From Anaerolineae bacterium (GTDB taxonomy: Bacteria > Chloroflexota > Anaerolineae > Aggregatilineales > Phototrophicaceae), in the NCBI GenBank assembly GCA_022841825.1, contig JALHQT010000001.1, forward strand, positions 992,001 through 1,056,000: a DNA stretch of 64,000 nucleotides, written 5' to 3'. Below the pieces are notes generated by a model. It did no database searches. It was given only the letters and a program-made list of their open reading frames with translations, and was not told the DNA's origin. The position numbers were made by a program, and so were the translations under genes. Below, one piece after another: positions 54,783-63,392 of this stretch (position 1 is its first letter; each line of letters starts with the position of its first letter).

Positions 54783-55853
54783 ATGCTGCGTCATGTTCGC
54801 CGCCTGACCGCCTTACTGCTGCTTACACTGGTGACCCTGATGGTGGCACCGACTTACGCCCAGTCGCCGACCCATGTCGTTCAGCCTGGCGAGAACCTCT
54901 TTCGCATCGCCCTCAGCTATGGGCTGACGACCGCCGAACTGGCGGCAGCGAACAATATCGCCAACGCTGCCCAAATTTATGTTGGGCAGGTGCTGACGAT
55001 CCCAGCGCCTGGCGCAGCAGCCGTCGCACCTGAGGCAGCAGCACCTGCCGCACCTGCCGAGGCACCCGCGCTCGTCGCCAGCACGCATGTCGTGGTGCGT
55101 GGCGAAAAGCTGAACGATATTGCGCGCCGTTACGGAATGACCGTTTCAGAGCTTTCCGCCTTGAACAATATCCCCAATCCCAACCTGATTTATGTGGGGC
55201 AGGTCTTGACCGTGAACAGCACCGCGACCGCGCCAGTCGTGGAGGCTCCCGCTCCGGCAGTACCCGCTGCTCCCGCTGCCCCTGCCGCGCAGACGACGCA
55301 TGTCGTCCAGCGAGGCGAATACCTGTCTCAGATTGCAGCGCGCTATGGGGTCAGTTGGGTGGCTATCGCGCAGATGAACAACATCGCGTCACCCGATAAC
55401 GTCTATGCTGGAACCGAGTTGCTCATCCCGGCGGCGGGCACTCTCAACATCGCTTCGACCACTGTTGGCAACGCCATCGCACCGCCCGCCCCGCTCGGCA
55501 CCGGACGCGAAATTCTGGTGGATCTGTCCGACTCGACGATTTATGCCTATGAAAACGGCGTCCTCATGCGCAGCACACTTGGCTCCATGGGACGTTCCGC
55601 CACACCCACGGTGATTGGAAGCTTCAGCGTACAGCGCAAGTACATCACCAGCGACATGTCTGGTCCCGGATACTACCTGTCCGGCGTACCCTACACGATG
55701 TACTTCTATCAGGGATATGCCATTCACGGCACCTACTGGCACAGCAACTGGGGAACCCCAATGAGTCATGGCTGTGTCAATCTGCCGCCCTGGGAAGCGG
55801 AGTGGTACTTCAATTTCGCCCCTGTCGGCACACCGGTGCGCGTCCAGGCATAG
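54783..55853 (+). CDS. LysM x3 - L,D-transpeptidase (YkuD)
   Basis: A 356-residue secreted cell-wall enzyme. A signal peptide ('LTALLLLTLVTLMVAPTYAQ') is followed by three LysM modules (about residues 30-75, 102-146 and 172-217, each starting THVV and separated by Ala/Pro linkers) that bind peptidoglycan. A YkuD domain covers about 240-355. The catalytic Cys331 is in 'MSHGCVNLPP' with His in 'YAIHGTYWH'. L,D-transpeptidases make 3-3 cross-links or anchor proteins in peptidoglycan, so the host has a peptidoglycan wall. ATG 54783 follows AAGGGAGA. It is convergent with clpX across a strong hairpin. Confidence 0.93.
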   Translation: MLRHVRRLTALLLLTLVTLMVAPTYAQSPTHVVQPGENLFRIALSYGLTTAELAAANNIANAAQIYVGQVLTIPAPGAAAVAPEAAAPAAPAEAPALVASTHVVVRGEKLNDIARRYGMTVSELSALNNIPNPNLIYVGQVLTVNSTATAPVVEAPAPAVPAAPAAPAAQTTHVVQRGEYLSQIAARYGVSWVAIAQMNNIASPDNVYAGTELLIPAAGTLNIASTTVGNAIAPPAPLGTGREILVDLSDSTIYAYENGVLMRSTLGSMGRSATPTVIGSFSVQRKYITSDMSGPGYYLSGVPYTMYFYQGYAIHGTYWHSNWGTPMSHGCVNLPPWEAEWYFNFAPVGTPVRVQA

Positions 55854-55867
55854 CTAAAAAGAATCGT

Positions 55868-55921
55868 ACAGGCGCAGAAGATGCAGAGCGATGTTTCAAT
55901 CGCCGCATCTTCTGCGCCTGT
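55868..55921. terminator. Long perfect hairpin between YkuD gene and clpX
   Basis: A 17-base perfect stem (55868-55884 with 55905-55921) encloses a loop that can itself pair (GCGAT/ATCGC). On the plus strand it is followed by GTGTTTTC, a short T-tract. It most likely ends both convergent transcripts. Confidence 0.8.
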
Positions 55922-55941
55922 GTGTTTTCAATCCCAAGACA

Positions 55942-57252
55942 TCAGGCAGCAGGTTTGAATGTGCCGCCGTCCGTCCATTCCAGCACTGCGCCATCGGCGC
56001 TGAAAAGCTGCGGACGCGCTTTACCTTCAATCACATCCGCGGTGATCAGCACGTCACGAAGATCGTTTCGCCCCGGTGCTTCAAACATCACGTCCAGCAA
56101 GCGACTCTCGATGATCGAACGCAAACCACGCGCGCCAGTCCCGCGCCGCAGAGCAATATCCGCAGCAGCGTTCAGCGCAGACTCTTCGAAACGCAGGTTT
56201 AAGCCATCCATCGCCAGCATCTCGCGGTACTGCTTGACGAGTGCATTCTTCGGCTCGACCATGATGCGGATCAACGACGCCTTATCAAGCGGATCGACAT
56301 TCACGAGAACAGGCAGACGACCGACGAACTCCGGGATCAGCCCGAAATGCATCAGGTCTTCCGGCTGCACCTGACGCAGCAGCGCCGACCGATCCAGCTT
56401 CGTGCTGCTGTCGCCGCTGGATGAGAAGCCGAGGCTGCTCTTGCCACCCAGGCGTTTCGTAATGACCTCGTCAATTCCCGCGAACGTCCCGCCGCAGATG
56501 AACAGGATGTTGGTGGTATTCACCTGAAGAAATTCCTGGTGCGGGTGCTTGCGCCCGCCCTGCGGGGGGACATTGGCAACAGTGCCTTCGATAATCTTGA
56601 GCAGTGCCTGCTGCACGCCTTCGCCGCTCACATCGCGTGTAATCGAGGGGTTATCGGCGCTCTTGCGCGCGATCTTGTCGATTTCGTCAATGTAGACGAT
56701 ACCCTTCTCGGCACGCGCAATATCGTGATCCGCCGCCTGCACAAGGCGTAACAGGATGTTTTCGACATCCTCGCCCACATAGCCCGCTTCCGTCAGCGAC
56801 GTGGCATCCGTGATACAGAAGGGCACATCGAGGATGCGCGCCAGCGTCTGTGCCAGCAGGGTCTTGCCGCTGCCTGTCGGACCAACGACGAGGATGTTGC
56901 TCTTATCAAGCTCCACATCCCCCGCCACGCCGCCGTTCATGATGCGCTTGTAGTGATTGTAGACCGCTACGCTCAGTACACGCTTGGCGTAGTCCTGCCC
57001 AACGACATACTCATCCAGGTGCGTCATCATTTCGCGCGGGGCAAGCAGGCGTTCAATCTTGAACTCGGGGCGGGGAGGGGCTTCATTTAGCCCGACCTCC
57101 TTCGCCTCCTCTTCATCCAGGATATGCTGGCACAACTGCACGCAGTTATCGCAGATGAAGATACCATCCGGTCCCGCGATCATACGCTCGACTTCGTCCT
57201 GCGCCCGATGGCAGAACGAACAGCGTTGAATACTGGTCGTCCCAAAATTCAC
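55942..57252 (-). CDS. clpX: ATP-dependent Clp protease ATP-binding subunit ClpX
   Basis: The unfoldase that feeds tagged proteins to ClpP. The 436 residues have a four-Cys zinc domain ('[14 protein letters not shown]', '[11 protein letters not shown]') and Walker A '[18 protein letters not shown]'. Walker B is '[11 protein letters not shown]'. The sensor region and '[19 protein letters not shown]' complete the AAA module. Length is normal. It is the third gene of the tig-clpP-clpX operon, six bases after clpP. A strong hairpin follows. Confidence 0.96.
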   Translation of the reverse strand: MNFGTTSIQRCSFCHRAQDEVERMIAGPDGIFICDNCVQLCQHILDEEEAKEVGLNEAPPRPEFKIERLLAPREMMTHLDEYVVGQDYAKRVLSVAVYNHYKRIMNGGVAGDVELDKSNILVVGPTGSGKTLLAQTLARILDVPFCITDATSLTEAGYVGEDVENILLRLVQAADHDIARAEKGIVYIDEIDKIARKSADNPSITRDVSGEGVQQALLKIIEGTVANVPPQGGRKHPHQEFLQVNTTNILFICGGTFAGIDEVITKRLGGKSSLGFSSSGDSSTKLDRSALLRQVQPEDLMHFGLIPEFVGRLPVLVNVDPLDKASLIRIMVEPKNALVKQYREMLAMDGLNLRFEESALNAAADIALRRGTGARGLRSIIESRLLDVMFEAPGRNDLRDVLITADVIEGKARPQLFSADGAVLEWTDGGTFKPAA

Positions 57253-57258
57253 AGCGAC

Positions 57259-57885
57259 TTACTTCCCATTCGCGCCGGCAGTGAGCGCCGCCGACTTCGC
57301 GCCTTCCAACACAGAGTCGATCAAGCCATAATCGACTGCCTTGTGCGCATCAAAATAGACATCACGCTCCGTATCGCGCTCGATCTCGTCCTTCGTGCGC
57401 CCGGTATGCTTCATCAGGATGCCGTTGAGCGTTTCCTTCAGGCGCATGATCTCGTTCGCCTGAATGACGATGTCGGTCGCCTGCCCCTGCGCACCGCCCA
57501 GTGGCTGATGCATATGCACGGTTGCGTGCGGCAGCGCATAACGCAGTCCTTTGGAACCCGCAGTCAGGATGATGGTTCCGAAGCTTGCCGTCAAACCCAC
57601 CGCGGTGGTACTGACCGGCGCGCTGATCTGCTGCATCGTGTCGTACATCGCCATCCCCGCGTAGATCACGCCACCAGGGGAATTGATGAACATCTGGATC
57701 TGGCGCTCCGAGTCCTCACGCTGGAGGAACAAAAGCTGGGCGACGATCAGATTCGCAATCTGGTCGTTAATGGGGGTGCCCAGCATAATGATTCGCTCTT
57801 TCAGAAGCAGGGAATAAATGTCGTAGGCGCGTTCACCTCGGCTACCCTGTTCAATCACCATCGGGATCAGATTATAGGCGTCCAT
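57259..57885 (-). CDS. clpP: ATP-dependent Clp protease proteolytic subunit ClpP
   Basis: The serine protease that forms tetradecameric barrels with ClpX. The 208 residues carry the triad Ser101 ('GLTASFGT'), His126 ('VHMHQP') and Asp175 ('ERDVYFDA'), with the usual 25 and 49 residue spacings. The Ser motif reads LTASFG rather than the common AASMG. '[20 protein letters not shown]' is the oxyanion and substrate-binding region. It lies between tig (63 bases upstream) and clpX (six bases downstream). Confidence 0.95.
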   Translation of the reverse strand: MDAYNLIPMVIEQGSRGERAYDIYSLLLKERIIMLGTPINDQIANLIVAQLLFLQREDSERQIQMFINSPGGVIYAGMAMYDTMQQISAPVSTTAVGLTASFGTIILTAGSKGLRYALPHATVHMHQPLGGAQGQATDIVIQANEIMRLKETLNGILMKHTGRTKDEIERDTERDVYFDAHKAVDYGLIDSVLEGAKSAALTAGANGK

Positions 57886-57948
57886 GGGGGATTCTCTCCT
57901 CTAAGCCTCTTACTCACAGAATCACGGAAATTGGCGATCAGCAGCGTG

Positions 57949-59331
57949 CTAACCATCGCTGGGTGGTGCATCGGCGACGGGAGCGTCAGGTTCGTCGGCA
58001 GGAACTTCTGGCGCTTCACCCTTACCAATCGCGATGAGACGTTCAAGCACACGATCTCGTGTCAGATTTTCGCGCATCTGATCCAACATCATCGGATGCC
58101 CGAAAAGCGTGCGCGCCTGCGCCTGCGCATCTTCGTCATCTCCAAATGTCATCATCATGCGTTCTTGTTCCGCCGCAACGTCATCGTCGGTCACAATCAG
58201 CTTCTCTGCGCGTGCGATTTCGCGCATCACCAACGACCGCTTAACGGCGGTCTCGGCTGATGGTTTGTACTGCGCGTACAGTTGCTCTGGCGTCATCCGT
58301 GCGATTTGCAGGTAATCGCGCAGGGTCAGCTTATTCTGCTCGCGCAGGCGCTGGTCAAAGCGGCGCATCATATCTTCGATCTGGTCGGCGACGACGGCTT
58401 CAGGGTAGCTGATCTCTGCGCCATCGATGACTGCGTTGATCACTTTGTCGAGGTACTGTTCGTCACGCATCTGAGCGCCCATACGCTGCAAGTTTTCGCG
58501 CATACGAACGCGCAGATCGAGCAGCGTGAGCGGTTTCTCTTCCTTCTCGGTCACACGAGCGGCGAAATCATCGTTGAGCGCTGGCATTGTGACGTTCTCG
58601 ACCTTCTTAGCAGCAATCTCGAACGACACTTTGCGCCCCGGAAACTGCCCGTCATCTTCTGCCAGAGTCAGCTCAAACTCGCGTTTATCGCCTGGAACCA
58701 CTCCCACGACGGCATCATTGAAGCCGGGGGCAATTTCGTCATCCTCATTCAGGACAAACTGCCCATCGTGATCGTGAACAAACTCCTCTTTTTCAGCCTC
58801 GCTGCCTTCGGCAGGCAGGACAAAACTGTGGATGTCCAATGTGACACGGTCACCCAGCGCTGCGGGCTTTTGGCTCTCTTCGATGACGGCGTGCTGAAGC
58901 AGCAAGGCACGCATCGAACGATCAACCGCCTCATCCTTCACTTCGTCGATTTCATAGGGCACGCGGATTGCGCGATAGTCCTTGAGGCTGACCGTCGGCT
59001 GAAGCGCAACCGTGAATGTGAACTTTGGCGAAGGGTCGAGATCGTACTTATCGACCGCGCCAGGACCATATGGGTCAAGCCCGCTCTGGTCGAGCGCTTC
59101 TTTGTAGATGTCGTTGCTGATCAGTTCCATTGCATCATCGATGATGGCAGCTTCGCCAACAAACTTGGCAATGATGTTGTAGGGAGCTTTCCCCTTCCGG
59201 AACCCAGGGATGTTCACCTGTTTACTGATCTTCTGCGCCGCTTTCTTTTTCGCGTCTGCCAAACGCTCGACATCGAACTCGACCACCATGCGCGCGGTGT
59301 GGTTCTGGAGCTGTTCAGTCTGAATATTCAA
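57949..59331 (-). CDS. tig: Trigger factor
   Basis: Ribosome-bound chaperone with peptidyl-prolyl isomerase-type domain. 460 residues. The N-terminal ribosome-binding domain contains 'VNIPGFRKGKAPYNIIAKFV', the GFRxGKxP signature. The middle domain is FKBP-like ('LGDRVTLDIHSFVLPAEGSE') and the C-terminal part is helical. The last residues are acidic and Pro-rich. It is the first gene of the tig-clpP-clpX operon, a common arrangement in bacteria. The tRNA-Leu gene lies about 150 bases upstream on the same strand. Confidence 0.93.
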   Translation of the reverse strand: MNIQTEQLQNHTARMVVEFDVERLADAKKKAAQKISKQVNIPGFRKGKAPYNIIAKFVGEAAIIDDAMELISNDIYKEALDQSGLDPYGPGAVDKYDLDPSPKFTFTVALQPTVSLKDYRAIRVPYEIDEVKDEAVDRSMRALLLQHAVIEESQKPAALGDRVTLDIHSFVLPAEGSEAEKEEFVHDHDGQFVLNEDDEIAPGFNDAVVGVVPGDKREFELTLAEDDGQFPGRKVSFEIAAKKVENVTMPALNDDFAARVTEKEEKPLTLLDLRVRMRENLQRMGAQMRDEQYLDKVINAVIDGAEISYPEAVVADQIEDMMRRFDQRLREQNKLTLRDYLQIARMTPEQLYAQYKPSAETAVKRSLVMREIARAEKLIVTDDDVAAEQERMMMTFGDDEDAQAQARTLFGHPMMLDQMRENLTRDRVLERLIAIGKGEAPEVPADEPDAPVADAPPSDG

Positions 59332-59482
59332 GGCGATATCCTTACAAAATGCGGAAAACTCGAGTGACTAGAAGTTTAAGCCGCATTATAGCATTCGTAC
59401 AGACCGCGTTCTATAAGCGCTGTAATAGAAAAGGGCTGCCCATTCGGGTAGATGGTGCGAGTGGTATTCTGGTCGCTTCGCT

Positions 59483-59564
59483 TGGGGATAGTGGGACTCG
59501 AACCCACACCTCGTGAGAGACATGATCCTAAGTCATGCGCGTCTGCCAATTCCGCCATATCCCC
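59483..59564 (-). tRNA. tRNA-Leu (anticodon UAG)
   Basis: An 82-base cloverleaf on the minus strand. The acceptor arms are GGGGATA and TATCCCC with discriminator A. The D-arm contains 'GGAATTGGCAGACG'. The anticodon stem CATGA/TCATG encloses CTTAGGA, with anticodon TAG (plus coordinates 59528-59530). The long variable arm is that of a type II tRNA, and the T-arm is GTGGG-TTCGAGT-CCCAC. The anticodon and long arm give leucine. CCA is not encoded and must be added. Confidence 0.95.
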
Positions 59565-59616
59565 GTTCATGGGCATTATAAGGGAGGAATACGCGCGTCG
59601 CCAGAGGAGCCTCGAC

Positions 59617-60150
59617 TCACGGCACATTCGCCTCCCATACCGTCGCGCGTTTTCGCAGCTCTCGCACATAGACTTCGAGTTGGTTCGCCCCGATCGGCAG
59701 CGGCAGCGCGCCGAGTCGATGCAGAAATGTCGCGCAGTTGTCGCTTGCCCGTACCGCACCGGCGAACCCATACAAAAAAGGCGTCCGTTCGTGATGCCAC
59801 GTCTGGATGCGACCATACATCATCGCGTAATCTTCGTTCCCGACATCGTAGGTGATCAACCAGACTTTGCTGCGCTTGTAGGTTGCGCTCAGAGTATGTG
59901 CAAGCTTGAAGACAGCCGTATCGTCCTGAACCGTTCCCATCAAAGTGCCGCGTGCCCGCAAGTGCGCAATGGCACGCGCCGCGCCACCCACCCCGGCGAC
60001 CGCCTGCGCTGTCGGATGGAAGCCGTAGATTATTCCTGATTCTTCAAACTGAATACCGACATGTCCGACACGGATCAGTCCTGGATACTGCGCATGGTTG
60101 GGATTCCGTGTCCCAATTCCGCGAAAAGCAAGGATGCGTATCGTCTTCAA
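59617..60150 (-). CDS. Putative permuted NlpC/papain-like protein
   Basis: A 177-residue protein. 'VGHVGIQFEESGIIYGFHPT' (His30) and 'SDNCATFLHRLGALP' (Cys139) are placed like the His and Cys of circularly permuted NlpC/P60 or LRAT-like hydrolases. In these, the Cys follows the His in sequence and an Asn-Cys pair starts a helix. The fold is an inference from these motifs. Family members act on peptides or lipids, and some act on bacterial walls. No signal peptide is evident. The gene lies between the tRNA and the MarR-like regulator, and a terminator hairpin lies just upstream of it. Confidence 0.6.
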   Translation of the reverse strand: MKTIRILAFRGIGTRNPNHAQYPGLIRVGHVGIQFEESGIIYGFHPTAQAVAGVGGAARAIAHLRARGTLMGTVQDDTAVFKLAHTLSATYKRSKVWLITYDVGNEDYAMMYGRIQTWHHERTPFLYGFAGAVRASDNCATFLHRLGALPLPIGANQLEVYVRELRKRATVWEANVP

Positions 60151-60166
60151 CAGTGCCCCTCAAAAG

Positions 60167-60196
60167 CAAGAATGGGCGCATCAGCCCCCATTCTTG
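60167..60196 (-). terminator. Intrinsic terminator of the MarR/GbsR-like gene
   Basis: CAAGAATGGG and CCCATTCTTG form a ten-base stem. Read on the minus strand it is followed by CTTTTG. It lies 33 bases after the stop of the regulator gene. Confidence 0.7.
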
Positions 60197-60228
60197 GTCG
60201 ATCGAGCAAAGATTCCAAGAGCACGCCC

Positions 60229-60798
60229 TCAGGCACCTGGCTCCTGCGGTTGCACAGCCATACCCTCCGCCAACGTGCGAGCCACAATTGAGGAGATCAC
60301 AGTCTGCGCGAAGTGGAAAAGTGCCTTCATTTTCCCGATCCGGTCAATGTAGACCTGGGCGAGTGCCTGGTCACGTTCGTCCATCGTCGACATCTGGTTT
60401 TGCAGCCGTGCGATATTCTCGTCCATCGTGGAGATCGCGCGATCAAGGTCGCGCATCTCGCGTCCGCTCAACACGTTGCCGATAATCTGCCAGAAATCCG
60501 TCTCTGCCTCGTAGTACTTGCGGCGGCTGCTGCTGCCCCGCACCCACACCTGGCGCACCATCCCCATGTTTTCAAGGGTGCGCATGTTCATGCTGGCGTT
60601 TGCCTTCGAGATGTCGAGCTGCTGCACAAGATCATCGAGGCACAGCGGTTCATCACTGAGTAACAACGCGCCGTAGAGTTGTCCCACGACCTTGCTGAAG
60701 CCGAAATAGTCCGCAAGCTGTCCTAAACCATCCAGCATGGTGTGGTGTACATGCCCCAACGCTGGGGCAACACCGTTTTCGTGGACGCGGTCACTCAT
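60229..60798 (-). CDS. MarR/GbsR-type transcriptional regulator
   Basis: A 189-residue protein with a winged helix-turn-helix (about residues 35-100, 'LYGALLLSDEPLCLDDLVQQ', 'LDISKANASMNMRTLENMGM') and a long helical C-terminal part ('RAISTMDENIARLQNQMST') that would dimerise. The N-terminal 'LGQLADYFGFSKVVGQLYG' is typical of GbsR-like proteins, known from osmoprotectant and choline control in Bacillus. Its targets here are unknown; the ABC transporter genes are upstream on the same strand, the next one ending 117 bases away. Confidence 0.82.
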   Translation of the reverse strand: MSDRVHENGVAPALGHVHHTMLDGLGQLADYFGFSKVVGQLYGALLLSDEPLCLDDLVQQLDISKANASMNMRTLENMGMVRQVWVRGSSSRRKYYEAETDFWQIIGNVLSGREMRDLDRAISTMDENIARLQNQMSTMDERDQALAQVYIDRIGKMKALFHFAQTVISSIVARTLAEGMAVQPQEPGA

Positions 60799-60915
60799 AA
60801 GAGTTCATCCTAAAGGGTCTCAGGATCGCACAGGCGACGAGACCGTCTATTTTGTTCAGGACATTCAATACGATCATTATAGCAGAGGCAAAGACTTCGG
60901 ACAAATCCGAAGCGT

Positions 60916-62148
60916 TCACTCGTAGCGCAGGGCATCAATTGGATTCAGCGCTGCCGCGCGACTGGCAGGATATACCCCGAATAACACGCCAATCGCCGCG
61001 CTGATGCCTGTTGCCAACGCCACGCTCGCGGGCTGCACCGCAACATCCAGGTCGGGCAGCGCAAAAGACGCCAGCAGCGACATTCCTATTGCCAGCATCA
61101 GACCGATGAAGCCGCCAACAACCGAGATCGTCGTCGCTTCTGTCAGGAACTGAAAGACAATATCGACCCGCTGCGCGCCAACCGCTTTGCGCAGCCCAAT
61201 CTCGCGCGTACGTTCCGTCACGGTCACCAGCATGATATTCATGATGCCAATGCCGCCCACCAGCAGCGATATCCCTGCGATTAAGCCGAGAAAAATGGTG
61301 ACCAGCCCCAGGATGCTCTCAGAGGTTTGCAACAGGTCGGTCTGTGTGAAAATCTGGAAGTTGTCTTCGTCACGGAAGCTGATATTACGTTCTTCGCGCA
61401 GGGTCTCACGAATTTGGCGCGCGACCGAATCCACACTGTCGTTGTCGCGCGCCTGGACGAGGATGTTCGTCACATTCCGCTCACCGGAAAGACTCCGGTC
61501 GGGGCTTAGGCGGCTGAGAACGGTACTGAGCGGAATGATGATCAGATCATCCTCGTTACCGGCAAACGTCCCGCCAATCGGCGTCATCACGCCGATGACG
61601 CGAAACCGCACGTCGCCGACCCGGATGTCACGCCCGACAGGGCTGCCGTTGGGAAAGAGGCGATCCGCCGTATCCAGCCCCAGTACGGCGACACGAGCCT
61701 GCCCGGTGACATCTTCCTGACTGAAGAAACTACCGTTCAACATCGTGCGCCCACGCACCTCAAGATAGTTCTCGGACACGCCCCGGATACGCCCCTGCGT
61801 TTCGCGATCCTCCGACTGAGTCGGTAGATTGTTGCGCACGACCTGCGGCACCACTTGCAGCGCATCTGGCACATTGAACGGGTCGCTGATCACCCGCACA
61901 TCGTCCATCGTCAGGCGCACGGTATTGCCACGCTCGTCTTCGCCGCCAAATACGATGACGAGATTGGCACCCAAGCCGAGGAACTGGCTGCGCACAAACC
62001 CTTCAACTGCCTGCCCCACGCTGACCAGCACAATCACCGAAGCAACACCGATGGTGATACCCAGCATGGTCAAGAGTGTGCGCAGGATGTTGGAGCGTAA
62101 GCCGTTGAAGGCAACGCGGATGTTTTCGACAATACCTGACAACATCAC
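60916..62148 (-). CDS. MacB-type ABC transporter permease (second)
   Basis: A 410-residue permease of the MacB/FtsX family. One N-terminal helix ('LRTLLTMLGITIGVASVIVL') leads to an extracytoplasmic MacB core domain (about residues 50-260). Three C-terminal helices form the FtsX domain ('LLVGGIGIMNIMLVTVTERT', 'EIGLRKAVGAQRVDIVFQFL'). Such transporters move peptides, lipoproteins or toxins, or signal to wall enzymes. It overlaps the preceding permease gene by four bases (ATGA). The two are homologous but diverged, so they probably form a heterodimer. No HlyD-type adaptor gene lies next to it in the window. Confidence 0.9.
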   Translation of the reverse strand: MMLSGIVENIRVAFNGLRSNILRTLLTMLGITIGVASVIVLVSVGQAVEGFVRSQFLGLGANLVIVFGGEDERGNTVRLTMDDVRVISDPFNVPDALQVVPQVVRNNLPTQSEDRETQGRIRGVSENYLEVRGRTMLNGSFFSQEDVTGQARVAVLGLDTADRLFPNGSPVGRDIRVGDVRFRVIGVMTPIGGTFAGNEDDLIIIPLSTVLSRLSPDRSLSGERNVTNILVQARDNDSVDSVARQIRETLREERNISFRDEDNFQIFTQTDLLQTSESILGLVTIFLGLIAGISLLVGGIGIMNIMLVTVTERTREIGLRKAVGAQRVDIVFQFLTEATTISVVGGFIGLMLAIGMSLLASFALPDLDVAVQPASVALATGISAAIGVLFGVYPASRAAALNPIDALRYE

Positions 62149-63392
62149 TCAAACCTCAATGCATCGATCGGTTTCATGCGGGCTGCGCGAACAGCGGGAT
62201 ACAAGCCAAAGAAGATGCCGACGAAAGCGCTCACGCCGGTTGCCAGGATCACCGCGTCAGATGTCAGCGTTAGGGTCAGCGTAGGCACAGCCAGTTCGCC
62301 AATGACGGACGCCAGCCAGCCTAACATGATGCCCAGGATACCACCCACCAGCGAAAGCACGACACTTTCGATCAGGAACTGCCCCAGCACATCCCCGAAA
62401 CGCGCGCCAACCGCCTTCCGCAGCCCAATCTCGCGGGTGCGTTCGGTCACCGACACCAGCATGATGTTCATGATTCCGATGCCGCCTACCAGGAGGGAGA
62501 TTCCGGCGATCATACTGAGGAAGATCGTCAGCACGCCCGTGATTTGTCCCAACGACGTGAGAAGATCTGCCTGATTGATGATCGAAAAGTCCTGTTCGCC
62601 CTGGAATTCGATTCCATGCGCGTCATTGAGGTACGTCTCAATCTCCAGAGCTGCGGCATCCATCGACTCTTCGTTGACAGCCTGGACATGCATGACATCC
62701 ACGCGATAGCCACCGTCGCGTGTGCGCGCTTGCGAAAGCCGTGTCTGTACGGTGGTGATGGGTGCGAACACAACGTTGTTCGCATCATCCAGGATGCCAA
62801 GCCCACCCGATTCTTGTTCTTCCAGCACACCAATAACCGTGAACGAACGATTATTGACGCGAATATCTTCACCGACTGGGTTATAGGACTTGTCACCGAA
62901 TAGTGTTTCGACGACTGTCGTTCCCAGCAGCACAACCCGTGCTGCTGCATCGACATCACCCTGACTGATAAATGCGCCGCCGGGCAGTACAGGGCGCGCA
63001 CGCACCTCGCCATAGTTGGCGGACACGCCACTGATGGCGACCTGCGCACTGCCCTGCGGACCAACAAGCTGCGCCCCAACGATGGTCTCAGTCGCGATAG
63101 TACCAATGCTCGGCGCAATGCGCGGGTTCAGCAGGTCGTCCACCTCATTGGTCGAGATCGGCTGTATCGTGACGCGCGTTTCGCTCTCCGGTGGCGACGA
63201 AAACACAAAGAGCAGGTTAGACCCCAGCCCCTCAAATTCAGAAGCAATGAAATCCTCGACGCCACGCCCCAACGTGACGAGCGAAATGACAGCGCCAACA
63301 CCAATGATGATGCCAAGCGTCGTCAGGATAGCACGTAGGCGGTTAACGACCAGCCCTTCAAATGCGAGGCGGATGTTTTCGAGAATGTTCAG
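62145..63392 (-). CDS. MacB-type ABC transporter permease (first), apparent CTG start
   Basis: About 415 residues of the same family as the next gene: N-terminal helix 'LRAILTTLGIIIGVGAVISL', MacB core, then FtsX helices ('LLVGGIGIMNIMLVSVTERT'). The frame has no ATG or GTG start at the family position. The homologous N-terminus ('[20 protein letters not shown]') begins before the first TTG (63272), which would cut off the first helix. CTG at 63390-63392 overlaps the stop of the ATPase gene (CTGA), just as ATGA joins the next pair, and AAGGA lies nine bases before it. CTG is thus the likely start; ATT at 63384-63386 is the alternative. A start at 63272 would be an artefact. Confidence 0.85.
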   Translation of the reverse strand: MNILENIRLAFEGLVVNRLRAILTTLGIIIGVGAVISLVTLGRGVEDFIASEFEGLGSNLLFVFSSPPESETRVTIQPISTNEVDDLLNPRIAPSIGTIATETIVGAQLVGPQGSAQVAISGVSANYGEVRARPVLPGGAFISQGDVDAAARVVLLGTTVVETLFGDKSYNPVGEDIRVNNRSFTVIGVLEEQESGGLGILDDANNVVFAPITTVQTRLSQARTRDGGYRVDVMHVQAVNEESMDAAALEIETYLNDAHGIEFQGEQDFSIINQADLLTSLGQITGVLTIFLSMIAGISLLVGGIGIMNIMLVSVTERTREIGLRKAVGARFGDVLGQFLIESVVLSLVGGILGIMLGWLASVIGELAVPTLTLTLTSDAVILATGVSAFVGIFFGLYPAVRAARMKPIDALRFE

